The notes under the pieces were generated by a model. That model was not told the origin of the DNA, searched no databases, and worked only from the letters and a program-made list of their open reading frames with translations. Made by a program: the position numbers and the translations under genes. Of a stretch of DNA of 64,000 nt, positions 16,527 to 29,760 are shown one piece after another. The DNA comes from Bryum argenteum (taxonomy: Eukaryota; Streptophyta; Bryopsida; Bryales; Bryaceae): positions 15,851,001 to 15,915,000 of the forward strand of contig CM073325.1 of assembly GCA_037043015.1 (NCBI GenBank), in the 5' to 3' direction. Positions within the stretch are counted from its first letter, which is position 1, and each line of letters starts with the position of its first letter.

Positions 16527-18029
16527 GTTAAGTGGATTCATTTGTTCTTGTAGCTTCCTTCATCTTCCTCAATTCTTTGGGGACATCACTCAGTTACTTA
16601 ATTCTCTGTCTTTTACTAAATCTTTGAGTTTGAAGGCTTGGTCCTCTCATAAGGACGACCGGCTTCTTTACTTCCCTCATTTTAGAAAGAGATTAGCAAG
16701 AGGACAAACCCTCAAATATAGCGGCTTTGTTGGAGCATAGGAAAGCGTCCTTAGGTTGCATAGGGTCCCCGTCAAAAACAACTTATTTTTATGGCCAGAT
16801 GCAATGACTGGGAAAAACCAAAGGTTAGTTTATTATCAGCCAATTGAAATAGCCTATTAGCCGATTGATTCTTAAAACGACCAACTGAATTAGGTCAACT
16901 AATCACCACCGAAGTCTAATCATGTATGGTCAACGTAGCATTTACCTCCTAGTGTACAAACAAATGAAAATTCAATCCTTGGTTAGCGGAGTATAAAGAA
17001 TATTTCGTAATCGTTCCAAAAATTGTTCACATACATGCAAGTTTTTTATACTTCGAAAGTACTAAGAATAATCTATTGATGGGTAGGTACAAAAAATAAA
17101 ATTTAAGTACGTATAATTTTAGCTAGAAGTACGTAGCCAAAATTCGGAAATATTAGAATATTCATGTACGGTAAGTTCCTTGATCTAATCGGTTGGATGA
17201 AATAAGCTAGGAGGCTCGAAAACCTCAAAACATAAAAAAGTGTTCACTACTAGCTTCCAAGCATGAGGTACATTACAATTTTCAACTTCAAATTCTAATA
17301 TACCCCTTGCAAAAAATTCAATCTCATAACATGCCAAAAATCCATACCATCTTGGATTGATAAAAGGATTTTGCCGATAAACTAGAGTTGCTTTAAGATT
17401 CAATATAATATTAAATTTTATTAGAAGAAGATGATAATTCCTAGAAGTCCCAAAAATTTTCCCAAAGCACTTTGAATTTTGTAAACTCACCAAAAATCTA
17501 TGTAGTAGAAAATGAAATTTGATACTTCATCTAAGGTGACTAAAATCCTAAAAACCCATTTTGGGTTTTGAAATGTGTTAATTGAAGAATTCTTAGCTTG
17601 TCATCCAATTTTTTTGCAATAATTTGTGCATTGATAAAGAGTCAAATATGCCGCACTTCCCTTATGTAGTGGTGTATCTTATTAGACCAAATTATGATTG
17701 ATGCTACAAAAGTTGCTTCAATCGTAGAGGAACTTGTAATGCGGTCATGCCGATACTATTATATCAAATCTCAAAAGCGCTTAGAAAGTTGAGGATCCTT
17801 GATTGGGGAGAATGAACAAACTTTGAATTTACCCTCATTCAAGAGTAGCTACTTTTACAAGATTCTTGTGTGCATTGATCAACTCTCACTCTTCAATTTG
17901 GAAAGGTTTGCAACATTTTTTTCTCAAATGTTGTTTAAGTGAAACAACGTCTCAAGAAAATAAGTAACGTTACAAAATGAAAAAGCTAAGTTATTTATAA
18001 TTTCGTGGATTTGAGGTTGAATATGTTGC
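16527..18029. other. Intergenic, AT-rich
   Basis: A 102-codon minus-strand frame at 17185-17493 has no recognisable motif and ordinary intergenic composition. No paired ends or target duplications were found. Parts may be old repeat. Confidence 0.3.
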
Positions 18030-18033
18030 TTAA

Positions 18034-19019
18034 CCCCTAAATGGTTTGACTCATTTGTAGTAAAATGAACACATCCTCAAAAGCATTGTCATAGGTGGAG
18101 GTAAAAGTGTGTTATCCAAATCTCAACCGTACAATCTTGTCGTAGACATATTGAACATCATGTGGGTCAAATTTTGAGTCATGAGGCTTCATAGATTGCG
18201 AGATCATAATGTATTAATACTCAAAAATGATCACATAATTTCGTCATTTTCACTTTAAAGTGAAAATGCTACCATTAGACTTATTGCAATGAAAAAGTCA
18301 CCAATTAGAATGTTGTTCACCTTCATTTCAATAGCATCCTTGAACAAAAAAAAACCCTGAGAAAAATTTCTTTGTGCAAATTATGGCCCTGCAATGGTGA
18401 AAACTGCCCTAAATTTTACAAAGGAAAAAATGTCTAAAACTAGGCTGCTGTCACTGAAATGCATGCCATTAATTCATACTTCATTGTATGGGTCTGAGAT
18501 TTTGATGACATGAAGTAGACTTGATTTGGGACCCAACCCAAGTGATTTCGTCCAAAAAGGAGTCCGGATGAAGAAGTTATGGCTCTCCAAAGTTTCTGTC
18601 ATCCAAAATGTCGATTTTCGACATTCGGCCCGCTTAAAATTTAGGGCAGTTTTCACCATTGCAGGGCCATAATTTGCACAAAGAAATTTTTCTCATGGTT
18701 TTTTTTTGTTCAAGGATGCTACTGAGATGAAGGTGAACAACATTCTAATTGGTGACTTTTTCATTGCAATAAGTCTAATGGTAGCATTTTCACTTTAAAG
18801 TGAAAATGACGAAATTATGTGATCATTTTTGAGTATTAATACATTATGATCTCGCAATCTATGAAGCCTCATGACTCAAAATTTGACCCACATGATGTCC
18901 AATATGTCTACGACAAGATTGTACGGTTGAGATTTGGATAACACACTTTTACCTCCACCTATGACAATGCTTTTGAGGATGTGTTCATTTTACTACAAAT
19001 GAGTCAAACCATTTAGGGG
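18034..19019. mobile_element. Fold-back derivative of a TTAA-flanked MITE
   Basis: CCCCTAAATGGTTTGACTCA follows TTAA (18030-18033), and its exact inverse precedes TTAA (19020-19023). The left ~390 bp and the right ~390 bp are near-identical inverted arms, around a ~200 bp centre that corresponds to the right-hand part of the 607-bp copy at 47012-47618. The normal right tip (GGCCCGCTTAAGGG) has been replaced by an inverted second copy of the left arm, changing an asymmetric element into a large hairpin. Confidence 0.85.
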
Positions 19020-19023
19020 TTAA

Positions 19024-19954
19024 GGGTTAAACAAGTACCAAGGATGTTTAATGATATATTTAACTAAATATGGACAGTCCACAGTCTACAATTAATAGCA
19101 ATAGTTGCAAAATGATTTCTAGAATCTAGGTTCTATGAAGATACTCTTCAAATATGTAGACTTTAAGGTCATGGATGGAGGGATCTCCCCATGTTTTAAA
19201 GTTCATAAATAAGCCCAAAGTCCATATTTAGTTAAATGATGCAATTTATAGACTTGAGCAACTTGTGTTTGTAACATTGCAAACCCCTCTCTCTTCTAAA
19301 AGTGTTGATGACAACTTGACATTGATATCCAACCAAAAGTTTAGACTACAAACATCATGTTTTTATATAGGTAAGAAAATATTCATATGATGTAAGCATG
19401 GGTGTGATTTATTTAACTGAACAATCCAAGATCAACTTCTTTGAAAGTGAACGTAACCCAATTTCAGCTTTGTTTACAAGAGCAATCATGTCTAAGGTTC
19501 ATCTCTTTTCGGGGTAATTAGAGAAAACAATGAGGTTCTCATCAACATGCAAATGGAACAACCTCACCTCTTGTTGTTGAAAGAATGATGTGCAAATTTT
19601 ACTAGAATAACTGAAAGCCATTTCGTCATACCGGAACAAGCAATTGTACTATCACCATTGCACACTATAATATTACCTCGTTTTCTTTTAGGACGGGAAC
19701 TCCAAACATTGTAGTCTCACCCAAATGGGCTCAAATACATATATTTACTAATTATCTTCTCTACTTCTAACGTTTTTACTTCTAAATTTCCTCAGACTTT
19801 CACCCTAAATTTACCATTCCTACAAAATCGCCAAAACTTCACTCTCACTAGTTACCAGATATACTCAAATAGATAGAAAGATAGATAGAAACTCCGGTCC
19901 CTTTCTAAGGGGCCGACGTGAATGAAGTGTCCATTCGTAAATCAGCTCCTCACA
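19024..19954. other. Intergenic with a dispersed repeat
   Basis: Mostly featureless. A GATA-like run followed by AACTCCGGTCCCTTTCTAAG and GGGCCGACGTGAATGAAG (about 19871-19944) also occurs at 31573-31615 plus 32163-32205. There it is split by a Harbinger-type MITE, so this copy is the unfilled site. Confidence 0.55.
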
Positions 19955-19958
19955 TTAA

Positions 19959-20477
19959 CCCCTAAAGGCCCCGAGGGGTTTGAAGAAAAACTTAGATGTG
20001 TTATAAAATATGGATTTGGTAACCCTTATGAATTAGCGCTCCAAAGCTAGTTTAAAGACCTTAAACCCTAAATTAGATCTGTATGGTTAAATTTCCTAAA
20101 ATAAGTAAGATTTGTTTCAAAATTAATTAAAGAGAGTAAAACTTTGAAAACCGATATAAAATGTAATTTCTATTATAAGTGATTGGAAATTGCTATGATT
20201 GGCAACATGATAAAATGGAGAGAGGCCACAAGTAACCTATGAGGAACCTTATTAATTTCCCAAAATAGTAAGTTTTCTTACACTAAGAAAACTTTGCCCT
20301 GTTTGTGTTTAAAGACTTATTCTGAACAATCTATGAATCCAAATAGGATTCTGTAAATTGGATGTGGTTCCCAACTTATCAAATTTTTGGAATGTTAAAA
20401 GAAATCTCAAAAATAATCTTTTTCTATCTAGGTACAGTTCCTCAAAATCATAAAATGGTTGATTGGGCTCCTAGGGG
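19959..20477. mobile_element. TTAA-flanked (piggyBac-like) MITE, 519 bp
   Basis: The tips CCCCTAAAGGCCCCGAGG and CTCCTAGGGG are each flanked by TTAA (19955-19958 and 20478-20481). Tip identity is only about 5-6 bp, less than in other copies. Non-coding. Confidence 0.6.
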
Positions 20478-20623
20478 TTAAGAGTGAGTTGTCATACTTG
20501 TGTATGAAAATGGGCAAGCCATACCCCAAGAATAATGAATTGAACTCAATGATCAAGACTTCAATGTTGGTTCTAAGAGCACTACAAATTCCAAAGCACC
20601 AAAACATTACATTAACCCTTTAA

Positions 20624-20848
20624 CCCCTAAAGGTCTGAGCGTGCCGTGGCGATCAGTAGAATACGGTGTATCTTGGTTGTATTTGGAGTGAATGCACACC
20701 TTTAATGGGTTTGAGTTCAAAGAAGAAGTTGACATTTGAATTAATGCGGTTCTAGTGAGCTATTACGATTCCAGTTTAGAGTTTCTTGTTGGTAGCAAAT
20801 CCTAATTATACGATAGCATACATACTATCCCCAAGGGACTTTTAAGGG
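20624..20848 (-). mobile_element. TTAA-flanked (piggyBac-like) MITE, 225 bp
   Basis: The tips CCCCTAAAGGTC and GACTTTTAAGGG are flanked by TTAA (20620-20623 and 20849-20852). It has the same length as, and is inverted relative to, the copy at 52923-53147, sharing GGGACTTT-type ends and the GGATAGTATGTA and CAACAAGAAACTCTA blocks. Confidence 0.8.
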
Positions 20849-20852
20849 TTAA

Positions 20853-20978
20853 CGCCGAGGTGATTAATTTCGGTTGACCTTGCCCGTCTCTCCATGTACG
20901 CAACGGAAGGATTTGAATGTTGTCGCCCATACAAAGAGAAGAGTCGGGCAGGGTCAAGCAAACATGATCACCTCGGCG
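20853..20978. mobile_element. Small TTAA-flanked inverted-repeat element
   Basis: CGCCGAGGTGAT and its inverse ATCACCTCGGCG bound a 126-bp segment whose arms stay similar for about 40 bp (GGTTGACCTTGCCCG versus GCTTGACCCTGCCCG). TTAA lies on both sides, and the left TTAA (20849-20852) is shared with the preceding element. The tips lack the CCC start, so its relation to the main family is uncertain. Confidence 0.65.
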
Positions 20979-20997
20979 TTAAGTTTGCCAGCAAACA

Positions 20998-21402
20998 TAG
21001 CTCGTCACTAGCATCCCAACTTACATCGTTCGGATATTCACCGATCGAAAGTCGGTGTAATTGAGCAGCAGTGTAGCACGAACCCACATCCAGACACATA
21101 TGACAACATTCCGGAGCACCATCATCGAACCCCGACTTCCACCGACAGTGCACATACTCGATCAAGTGATGTATCAACATCGCAGGAAAAAAAATTAAAT
21201 ATGACATTTCAAAATTTAGCACATGTGAGTGCATTGAAGCAAGCATTACATTACAAAGCTCGTCACTTACATCCCAATATACACCGATCCGCTATTCACC
21301 GATCGAAACTATGTGTCGGTGTAATCGATCAGAACCCACATCCAGATACATACGACTAATTATATTTCGGAGAATCGACATCGCGCTTCCACCGACAGCT
21401 AG
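20998..21402. repeat. Direct duplication downstream of POX3
   Basis: Two diverged direct copies of about 150 bp, near 20998-21153 and 21257-21402, share CTCGTCACT, TTCACCGATCGAAA, GTCGGTGTAAT, AACCCACATCCAGA and TTCCACCGACAG. The second begins about 30 bp past the POX3 stop and may form part of its 3' UTR. The 92-codon minus-strand frame at 20968-21246 crosses one copy and is not convincing. Confidence 0.6.
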
Positions 21403-21431
21403 CGGTGAACGAATGAATGAGTTCACATGCA

Positions 21432-23090
<1,659 letters not shown>

Positions 23091-23343
23091 CGATTGTTTT
23101 ACTGTCTGGTCAAGGTGTGGCGACCACGTGATGAGCATGTTTGTGACGAGCATGTGTGTGCTACCATTCTTACTTGTGCTGCCATTCAAGGCTGTGGCTA
23201 CTGTCAGGAGAGTGTGTCACACAGTGACAGTGCCCTTTGACATTGGACGGTGTAATGCGGCCTGTAACATACATCGGTATCTGGAGTCACTGAGGTCTAT
23301 TCCAAGTACTAGATTAGATGATCAGTAATGCGATGGTACTTAA

Positions 23344-23705
23344 CCCTTAAACGCCCAAGCAAGCCCGAGGGGCATGATTCCAACAGAATCTTCCCTGTAG
23401 CTCTCACTGTACTCAACTTTTCACTTATATTTTGATGTCAAACTGGTCACCATCTTATGATGCATTCAAAAAGTGAAATTTTACAATTCAAATCACAATT
23501 TGTATGAAGGATTTTGTGCTTTGAAAGGATTGTGGTAGGTAGGTTGGGGTGGTACATAACCTTGTAGGAGGTTGCAAGCTCATCATTGATTGGTCCATTC
23601 ATGATGCCCAAGTTCAAAAAGTGCACTATTCATGATGCCCAATTCCAAAAGATGCTGTGATCCAATTTTGGGCTGCCCGTTTTAGACCCCAAGGGCGTTT
23701 GAGGG
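23344..23705 (-). mobile_element. TTAA-flanked (piggyBac-like) MITE, 362 bp subfamily
   Basis: CCCTTAAACGCCCAAGC and GGGCGTTTGAGGG are flanked by TTAA (23340-23343 and 23706-23709). It is inverted relative to 47754-48115, which has exactly the same length, and to 49218-49703. The interior contains the GGGCATCATGAA-type motif and CAATCCTTTCAAAGCACAAA. Non-coding. Confidence 0.85.
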
Positions 23706-23709
23706 TTAA

Positions 23710-24784
23710 GATTTGAACACCTATTTTCGTGCACTTGAGGAATTTCCTATACTTGGAATGGTGGATTAAGTGATTAGCGAATAGAAAAGACAAAGTTTCC
23801 CTATTTTTATGATAATCTATAAGCACTTACAATAATAATTAGAAAGTTGAGAAGTGATCAGTGTAAGTTAACTTAAAATCGAACACCTTATTATATGTAC
23901 ACTAGGGGTAATAGTAGGGTGATCATATCTTCATTGAAGCAAGATTTGATATGGACGCTTCTCGGGTGTGTTTGATTTTAGGTACCCATACCTTATGAAT
24001 ATTAGTGAACATCTTGATGTACGAGAATGCAATTCATTTGTAAAAAGCAAGGGCCGGAGATTTTATTATTATTTTTGTTTTCAAACACCATGTATTGGCA
24101 TCGTCATAGAATATATGAGCAAGCCGGTACCCCAAATGTCATTCATTGTGTGATCTCAACATTTTTATCACTTGGAATATCACCACCTCACTCTCTGATA
24201 TCATCAAATCAATGTTTAAGAACAGAACTTCTTAAAACATTATAGCCCACTCTTTTGGCATGAAATGACCCAATCATGCAATCATAGTTAGAACCTTACA
24301 CACAAATCTTCTACATATGTGTGTAAGTTGTCTTTTGAACTCTTATTGGTTTCGAATCAATCGGAATATAGATATTTGAGAGCACAAAAAATCTTCAAGA
24401 ACGTGTAAGTTGAGGCACAAGAATGTTGTAAGGTAAGCCGCTTAATTCACATTCAAGAATGATCTTGAAGTTCGGTATGCATGATGATCGAGGATGACAT
24501 TTCTTCCTGCAGTATTATCCTCATGTTGAGTTCATCTAAAGTTACACCTAAAAAGTGTAACCCTAGAAAGTATTAGACAACATTGATGCTCAGTCTTCAA
24601 ATGAGACAGTAATCTAAACAATCACGTGGAGGTTTGAGTGCGTGGTGAATGACGTTGGGTGTGCTCAAACTTTTGGGTCAGTCAAAGTGGACCTGTGTAA
24701 CGTACTGGAGCCTCCGGGAAGACTGTCAGTTGAAAAGACGGGCAATTATGAATGAATTGGCGGTATTCCAAATGCCATTTTGTC
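23710..24784. other. Intergenic, AT-rich
   Basis: No gene or RNA recognised. Short frames of 60-72 codons have no motif. Confidence 0.35.
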
Positions 24785-25303
24785 AGAGCATGCCCAATCC
24801 ACACGGCAAAAGCTCCCTCCATACCCCCTCCTATCTTTGGACTGCTTTAAAATGAGAAGTTGAAATTACCATCATTAAAAGCGCATGTAAATAAGCGTGA
24901 GATATTTCTCAAGCAAAAAAAATTGTGAAAGTGGGATGTTGGTGAAATCCCTCATTGAAAAGATCACATTTTCAAAATGTAGAGGGAGTGCACCAAACCT
25001 TGCTTAAAAATGGAAAGATCCTCCCACACTCCCTCTAAATTGCAGAAATATAGAGGGAATAAGAGAGGATCTTTCCATTTTTAAGCAAGGTTTGGTGCAC
25101 TCCCTCTACATTTTGAAAATGTGATCTTTTCAATGAGGGATTTCACCAACATCCCACTTTCACAATTTTTTTTGCTTGAGAAATATCTCACGCTTATTTA
25201 CATGCGTTTCCAATGATAGTAAGTTCAACTTCTCATTTTAGATCAGTCCAAAGATAGGAGGGGGTATGTAGGGAGCGTTTGCCGTGTGGATTGGGCATGC
25301 TCT
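24785..25303. mobile_element. Near-perfect fold-back element
   Basis: AGAGCATGCCCAATCC at the left edge is mirrored by GGATTGGGCATGCTCT at the right edge. The two arms of about 245 bp stay nearly identical to a short centre near 25044 (ATTGCAGAAATAT). No target duplication is visible. A transcript would fold into one very long hairpin, so it could be a source of small RNAs, although a hairpin MITE is the simplest reading. The arm identity implies recent origin or gene conversion. Confidence 0.8.
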
Positions 25304-25325
25304 CATACCAAAACATGTATCATCT

Positions 25326-25673
25326 CTAAACGCCCATGGGGTTTGAAACGGGCAGCCCAACAATTGGATCACAATATCTTTTGGACTAGGGTATCATGAA
25401 TAGTGCACATCCTGAACTTGGGCATCATGAATGAACCAATCAATGGTGAGCTTGCATCCTCCTACAAGGTTCACGTACAACCCCAACCTACCTATCACAA
25501 TCCTTTCAAAGCACAAAATCACTCATACAAATTGTGAAATTTCAATTTTTAAATGCATCATAAGAAGGTGACCAGAGTTTGCCATCAAATATAAGTGAGA
25601 AGTTGTTGAGTACAGTGAGAGCTACAGAGAGAGTTGGAAAATGGCACTTCAGGCTTGCTTGCGCGTTTAAGGG
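25326..25673. mobile_element. TTAA-type MITE, 362-bp subfamily, left tip lost
   Basis: It starts inside the left tip (CTAAACGCCCATGGGG) and ends GCGCGTTTAAGGG before TTAA (25674-25677). The interior matches 47754-48115 (AACGGGCAGCCCAA, CTTTCAAAGCACAAAATCA). The TTAA and first bases on the left are eroded. Confidence 0.7.
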
Positions 25674-25725
25674 TTAAATTGGTAAGTGGCTCAAAAACCG
25701 GTCAAATATTAGATTGGCATGTTAA

Positions 25726-26697
25726 CCCCTAAACGCCCGAGCCTATTTTTAGCAGAAAAGCACATTTCCTTAGAAATCGTCATAGATGAAAATCAAGAGA
25801 AGCTATTAAGATCTTAACCGTACAAACTTGTAATAGACTTATCAAAGATCATGTGGACCAAAGTTTGAGTCATGAGGCCTTATAGATCAGGAGATCATAA
25901 CATATTAATATGAAAAACAAACTGCAAAATTTCATCATTTTCACTTTGAGGTGAAAATGCTACCAATATACCTATTGCAATGAAAAAATCACCAACTAGA
26001 AAGATGTTCACCTTCATCTAAATAAGTCCTTTACCCAACAAAAATTCATCAAAAAATTTCTTGGCTCAAATAAAAGCCATGCAACAGTAAAAACTACCGA
26101 ACATTTTACAAAGGAAAAATAGTCCAAAACTAGACCCTTTGCATTCAATTTCATGCCTTATCTTCAAAACATCTTCGATCTTGTTAAGGTTTCTACCACT
26201 TAGACTAGACTCTAATTGGAGGCCATCCCAAAAAACTAAGTTGAAATCCAACGGTGGATGAGGGAGATATAGCTCCTCAAATATCATCCATTTTCTCACT
26301 TTTTCTGTTGACCAAACATCATTGCGAATCCAATAGCAAAATCATTTGGATCAAAAAACTTCTTGCTACAAAGTTGTTAAGAATCACCTTAAGATCATGA
26401 CCATGAAAAAAAAATCATGAAAAACTATTTTTAATTTCACATAATTGGCTTGCAATGGTAATACATGCCCCATGCTTGGAATACCAAAAACAAGAGCTGT
26501 CTTCACTAAAGTGCATTCCATTAATTCATACTTTATTGTACGTGCATGCAGATTTTACAACACAAACTAGACTTGATTTGGAACCTAACCCAAGTGATTT
26601 CATCCAAAACGGACCTCGGATGAAGAAGATATGGCTCTTCAAAGTTTCTGGATGTACATCCACAATGTCGTTTTTCGACATCGTGGGCGTTTAAGGG
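25726..26697 (+). mobile_element. TTAA-flanked (piggyBac-like) MITE, long subfamily
   Basis: CCCCTAAACGCCCGAGC follows TTAA (25722-25725), and TGGGCGTTTAAGGG ends the element before TTCAA, a damaged TTAA. Shared blocks with 39894-40854 and 47012-47618 are ATTTTCACTTT-type sequence, GCAATGAAAAA(A/G)TCACCAA and CTCTTCAAAGTTTCT. 972 bp. Short frames inside are incidental. Confidence 0.75.
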
Positions 26698-26701
26698 TTC
26701 A

Positions 26702-27587
26702 ATAAAGAGTTGCAATGGGAATCAATTTTGGAAGATGTGCAAACTATGCTAGAGATTGCACCAACTGGAATCATTAATTTCATATTAATATTGAACTAGT
26801 TATTAGTGTTGGGAGGTAATTATGGTAAGGTGTCCTATAATGGCGCAATTTTCAGAACAGAAAATCTAGAGGAATGTTGCCAGTGCAAGCAATTTTTGTA
26901 CATGTGGAAAATTAGTAGAAAACTAGAGCAAGTGGAATCATCATTTTTCGACTCTTCTACAGTGAGTAATGAATTTCTAAAGATGGAAATATAGGTGTTC
27001 CTAAAATGGTGCCCTAAAGTGACGCCCTATAATCTTTGCAGTGTGTACATGGTACTGTTGTATGGAGAAGCTATCATGTACGTGACAGTGAAGATTACTA
27101 GGGCTCCATTTTCGGCACTGCGCCATTTTGGGCTGCTCAACCATATACTTGTAGGTGTACCCAAAACCACTCGACGTAAAGTGTTTACCATGGTTACATC
27201 AACATTCAACGTTGGAAGCTATAATGTACCTCCTTCTTGGATAGGTTCAGTGAGTGGTTTGTGGTGCCGTGTGATTTTGAGCCACCTACTATAATCATAC
27301 TCTATACAAGAATATCACTCCAAACTTAGAGCACTATACCAACTTTTGGTGATCCCTCGTGGATAGAAAAAGAACGGTGCATGATTGTGAACTTATTTTA
27401 GATTTATGTGGTGTAGATTTGGACACGAAAACTGATGGTTTTTGAGAGTGCGGAGGTCAAGTAAGATGATATCTAACAAAAAGGATTGAAGAGAGTATCA
27501 TGAAATAAGTTGGGATCATTCATTTGCAACATTGTGCGCTTTGTTTTATGTTGCATTATTCTCAAAAGTCATCAAAACTACTGCTAC
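26702..27587. other. Intergenic
   Basis: A 99-codon plus-strand frame at 26995-27294 and a minus-strand frame over the same bases have no recognised domain and are not called as genes. No repeat ends were found. Confidence 0.3.
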
Positions 27588-27589
27588 TA

Positions 27590-27806
27590 CACTAAATTTG
27601 ATAATTAGTGTTAGATACACTAATTTACATAAACATGTTATAAGTTTTTACTGTTCAATAATTTTATCCACTATATTGGCCAAGATAGGGGTCCTAGCTT
27701 ATATAGTATCAGAATCAATGCTTTTGGTAAATTTTTGAAGTAAAAGTAAAAACTTATAGCATTTTCAAATCTTATAATAATCCAACACTAATTATCAAAT
27801 TTAGTG
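27590..27806. mobile_element. CACTA-tipped MITE, 217 bp
   Basis: The arm CACTAAATTTGATAATTAGT, running on into GTT(A/G)G, is matched by its inverse over 25 bp with one difference. TA lies outside both ends (27588-27589 and 27807-27808). CACTA tips suggest En/Spm, but that group normally makes 3-bp duplications and here only TA agrees. Non-coding. Confidence 0.7.
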
Positions 27807-27951
27807 TAGTGCTTTGAGCTCTTGACTGTTCAATCACAAAATCGCTCAGTTCTATGATACTTCAATTAGATCAGAATTCATTCTTTTCCGTGCTGAATAA
27901 TTGGAGTTTATGCATGGTCAAGTTTGCCATGTCTAGGTACCGTACAAGTTA

Positions 27952-28887
27952 CATTAAATATTATATTTAGTGTTGGATGACAATTGGTGCAGTGACCACC
28001 ATCATGCTCCAACACTATTAGTCAACTTGTGAACAATTAGTGTATTTGGAGGGCCACCATTTCTTAACCCTTAATTGACATCCTTGTTTTCCACAAATTG
28101 GAGAGAAATGCAACCTCATTGTCTTCTGGCCTTATTTCTGCACTGAAGGTAAAACAATCTTGAGAATCGGAAACGGTGGTTATCAAGGTAACTTGGTGAT
28201 GTGACCAATGCAAAAAAGATTGATCACATCGGGTAAGATCTCAAAAAATGGCACCGTTGAGAAAAAATTGTTTTGGTTGCTGATCATGAGTGAAAAATAT
28301 CATATTGCTTTTTTGGTTTTTCTCCCCTTGGGTCATTTTTTCTGAAAATTGGCATCATAGAGCATGGTATAGGGATAAAGATCAAGATTTTTTATTATTT
28401 TGAAAAAAAATCGTCAAAAAAATAAAAAGAAAGGCCAAGTCAAAGAGCATTGACTATGGGATCACGTGGCCCCTAGTATTTTGCGCGGATCACACAAACC
28501 TCAAGAAGGCGATCGGGAAGGAGCATTGGATTCGGAAAAACAAAAGAATAGGGGTGCCTTTGGACAAGATTTGCACCATACCACTGTGTCGGACCCCAAA
28601 AGCAAAAACAATGACCTTGGTGACCAATTTGGTTACCGGTGACAATTAAGGGTTAATAGCATTCTCCATTTTGGTCGCCAAAGTTGCAAGTTGGATAATT
28701 AAGGCTTACACAAATCAGAATCTAACACTAAATGTCAACTTCTTCATTTTTTTAGTTTTTTAATTCTTACTATTGTTCACAATTGGTGTTGGAATTGACA
28801 ATTAGACTTGCTACAATTCTACCCTCGTTGACAAATAGTGTTGTTGTTCGTGTATAGTGTCGCCAACACTAAATATAATTTTTAGTG
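27952..28887. mobile_element. CACTA-tipped MITE carrying a nested TTAA element
   Basis: The left tip CATTAAATATTATATTTAGT and the reverse complement of the right tip, CACTAAAAATTATATTTAGT, are inverted repeats flanked by TA. Removing the nested element at 28068-28652 leaves about 347 bp. It is related to the right part of the composite at 4976-7243. Confidence 0.65.
28068..28652. mobile_element. TTAA-flanked (piggyBac-like) MITE, nested
   Basis: CCCTTAATTG at the left and CAATTAAGGG at the right form a 10-bp inverted repeat, with TTAA at 28064-28067 and 28653-28656. It sits inside the CACTA-tipped element, so it inserted later. Non-coding. Confidence 0.8.
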
Positions 28888-28934
28888 TAGTTGAAAGTTG
28901 TACTTCATTTTAGTATTACCACAATGTAGCAGAA

Positions 28935-29760
28935 TGATAGCTTCAAAGAAAATTATCGAAAAGAGGGTTTGGGGGTTTGGTCAACCTCTTATTTACTATA
29001 TTTAGCTTGCATAAAGTTGAAATCTTTAAAAGATTGTAGAGTTTCTTCATACCTTTCCAAAAATTCATTTCATGCTTCAAAATTCCTCATACATTTAGAG
29101 ATATTCACGATCATAGTCTGAAAACGCTATTTGAAATCTACGCAACATTGCCCAAATCTGAGGTATATGCTCTTTCATTCTCAAAAGCTACCCTAAATAA
29201 ATCGAAACGGAGAAACTTTGAAAATTCACCAAAAAACTAAGATTTTTATTGTTTTCAAGTTTTGTTTTGTGTACATGCAGATATGGTTTTGAAGGCATGA
29301 TCTAAGAATTTGGATCTGCAGTCCAATCTGCATTCTACACGTGCCATTTTCATCATCAAAGAGGGGCCTTTGTATTTAAATTTCAGCATACCTTCTATGT
29401 AAATAATCAAGCATTTTCTTAGGTTTTATAGGTCGCACGAGGGTAAAAATTGCACAAACATGTTCCCAACTCACCTAGGAACAAGAAGGTGAAGAGCTTG
29501 AGTTCCAACTCACTCACAAAAACTTCAAACTGTTTTGCAACAAGAGTAAAAATCTTTTTTTTTTTTTTCAACTTTGAACATTACGATTTCACAATTGGTG
29601 AGGAATTTGAAGCTAAGATTTGATACACATGCATGCATGAACAAGCTAAGTACAGGATCTTAAGGTTACATACTTGAGATTATGTCAAAATTTGAAAACT
29701 TATATCTTGCATTGAAAGAGGGTGGTTTTGAGAACTATTGGCAAATTTACAGGGCTAAAC
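28935..29760 (-). mobile_element. Diverged, inverted relative of the element at 42185-43029
   Basis: Blocks such as TTTCTTCATACCTTTCC, CATTTCATG(C/T)TTCAAAATTCC and TGAAAACGCTATTTGAAATC recur, inverted, in 42185-43029. Clear tips and TTAA sites were not found, so the bounds are approximate. Confidence 0.45.
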
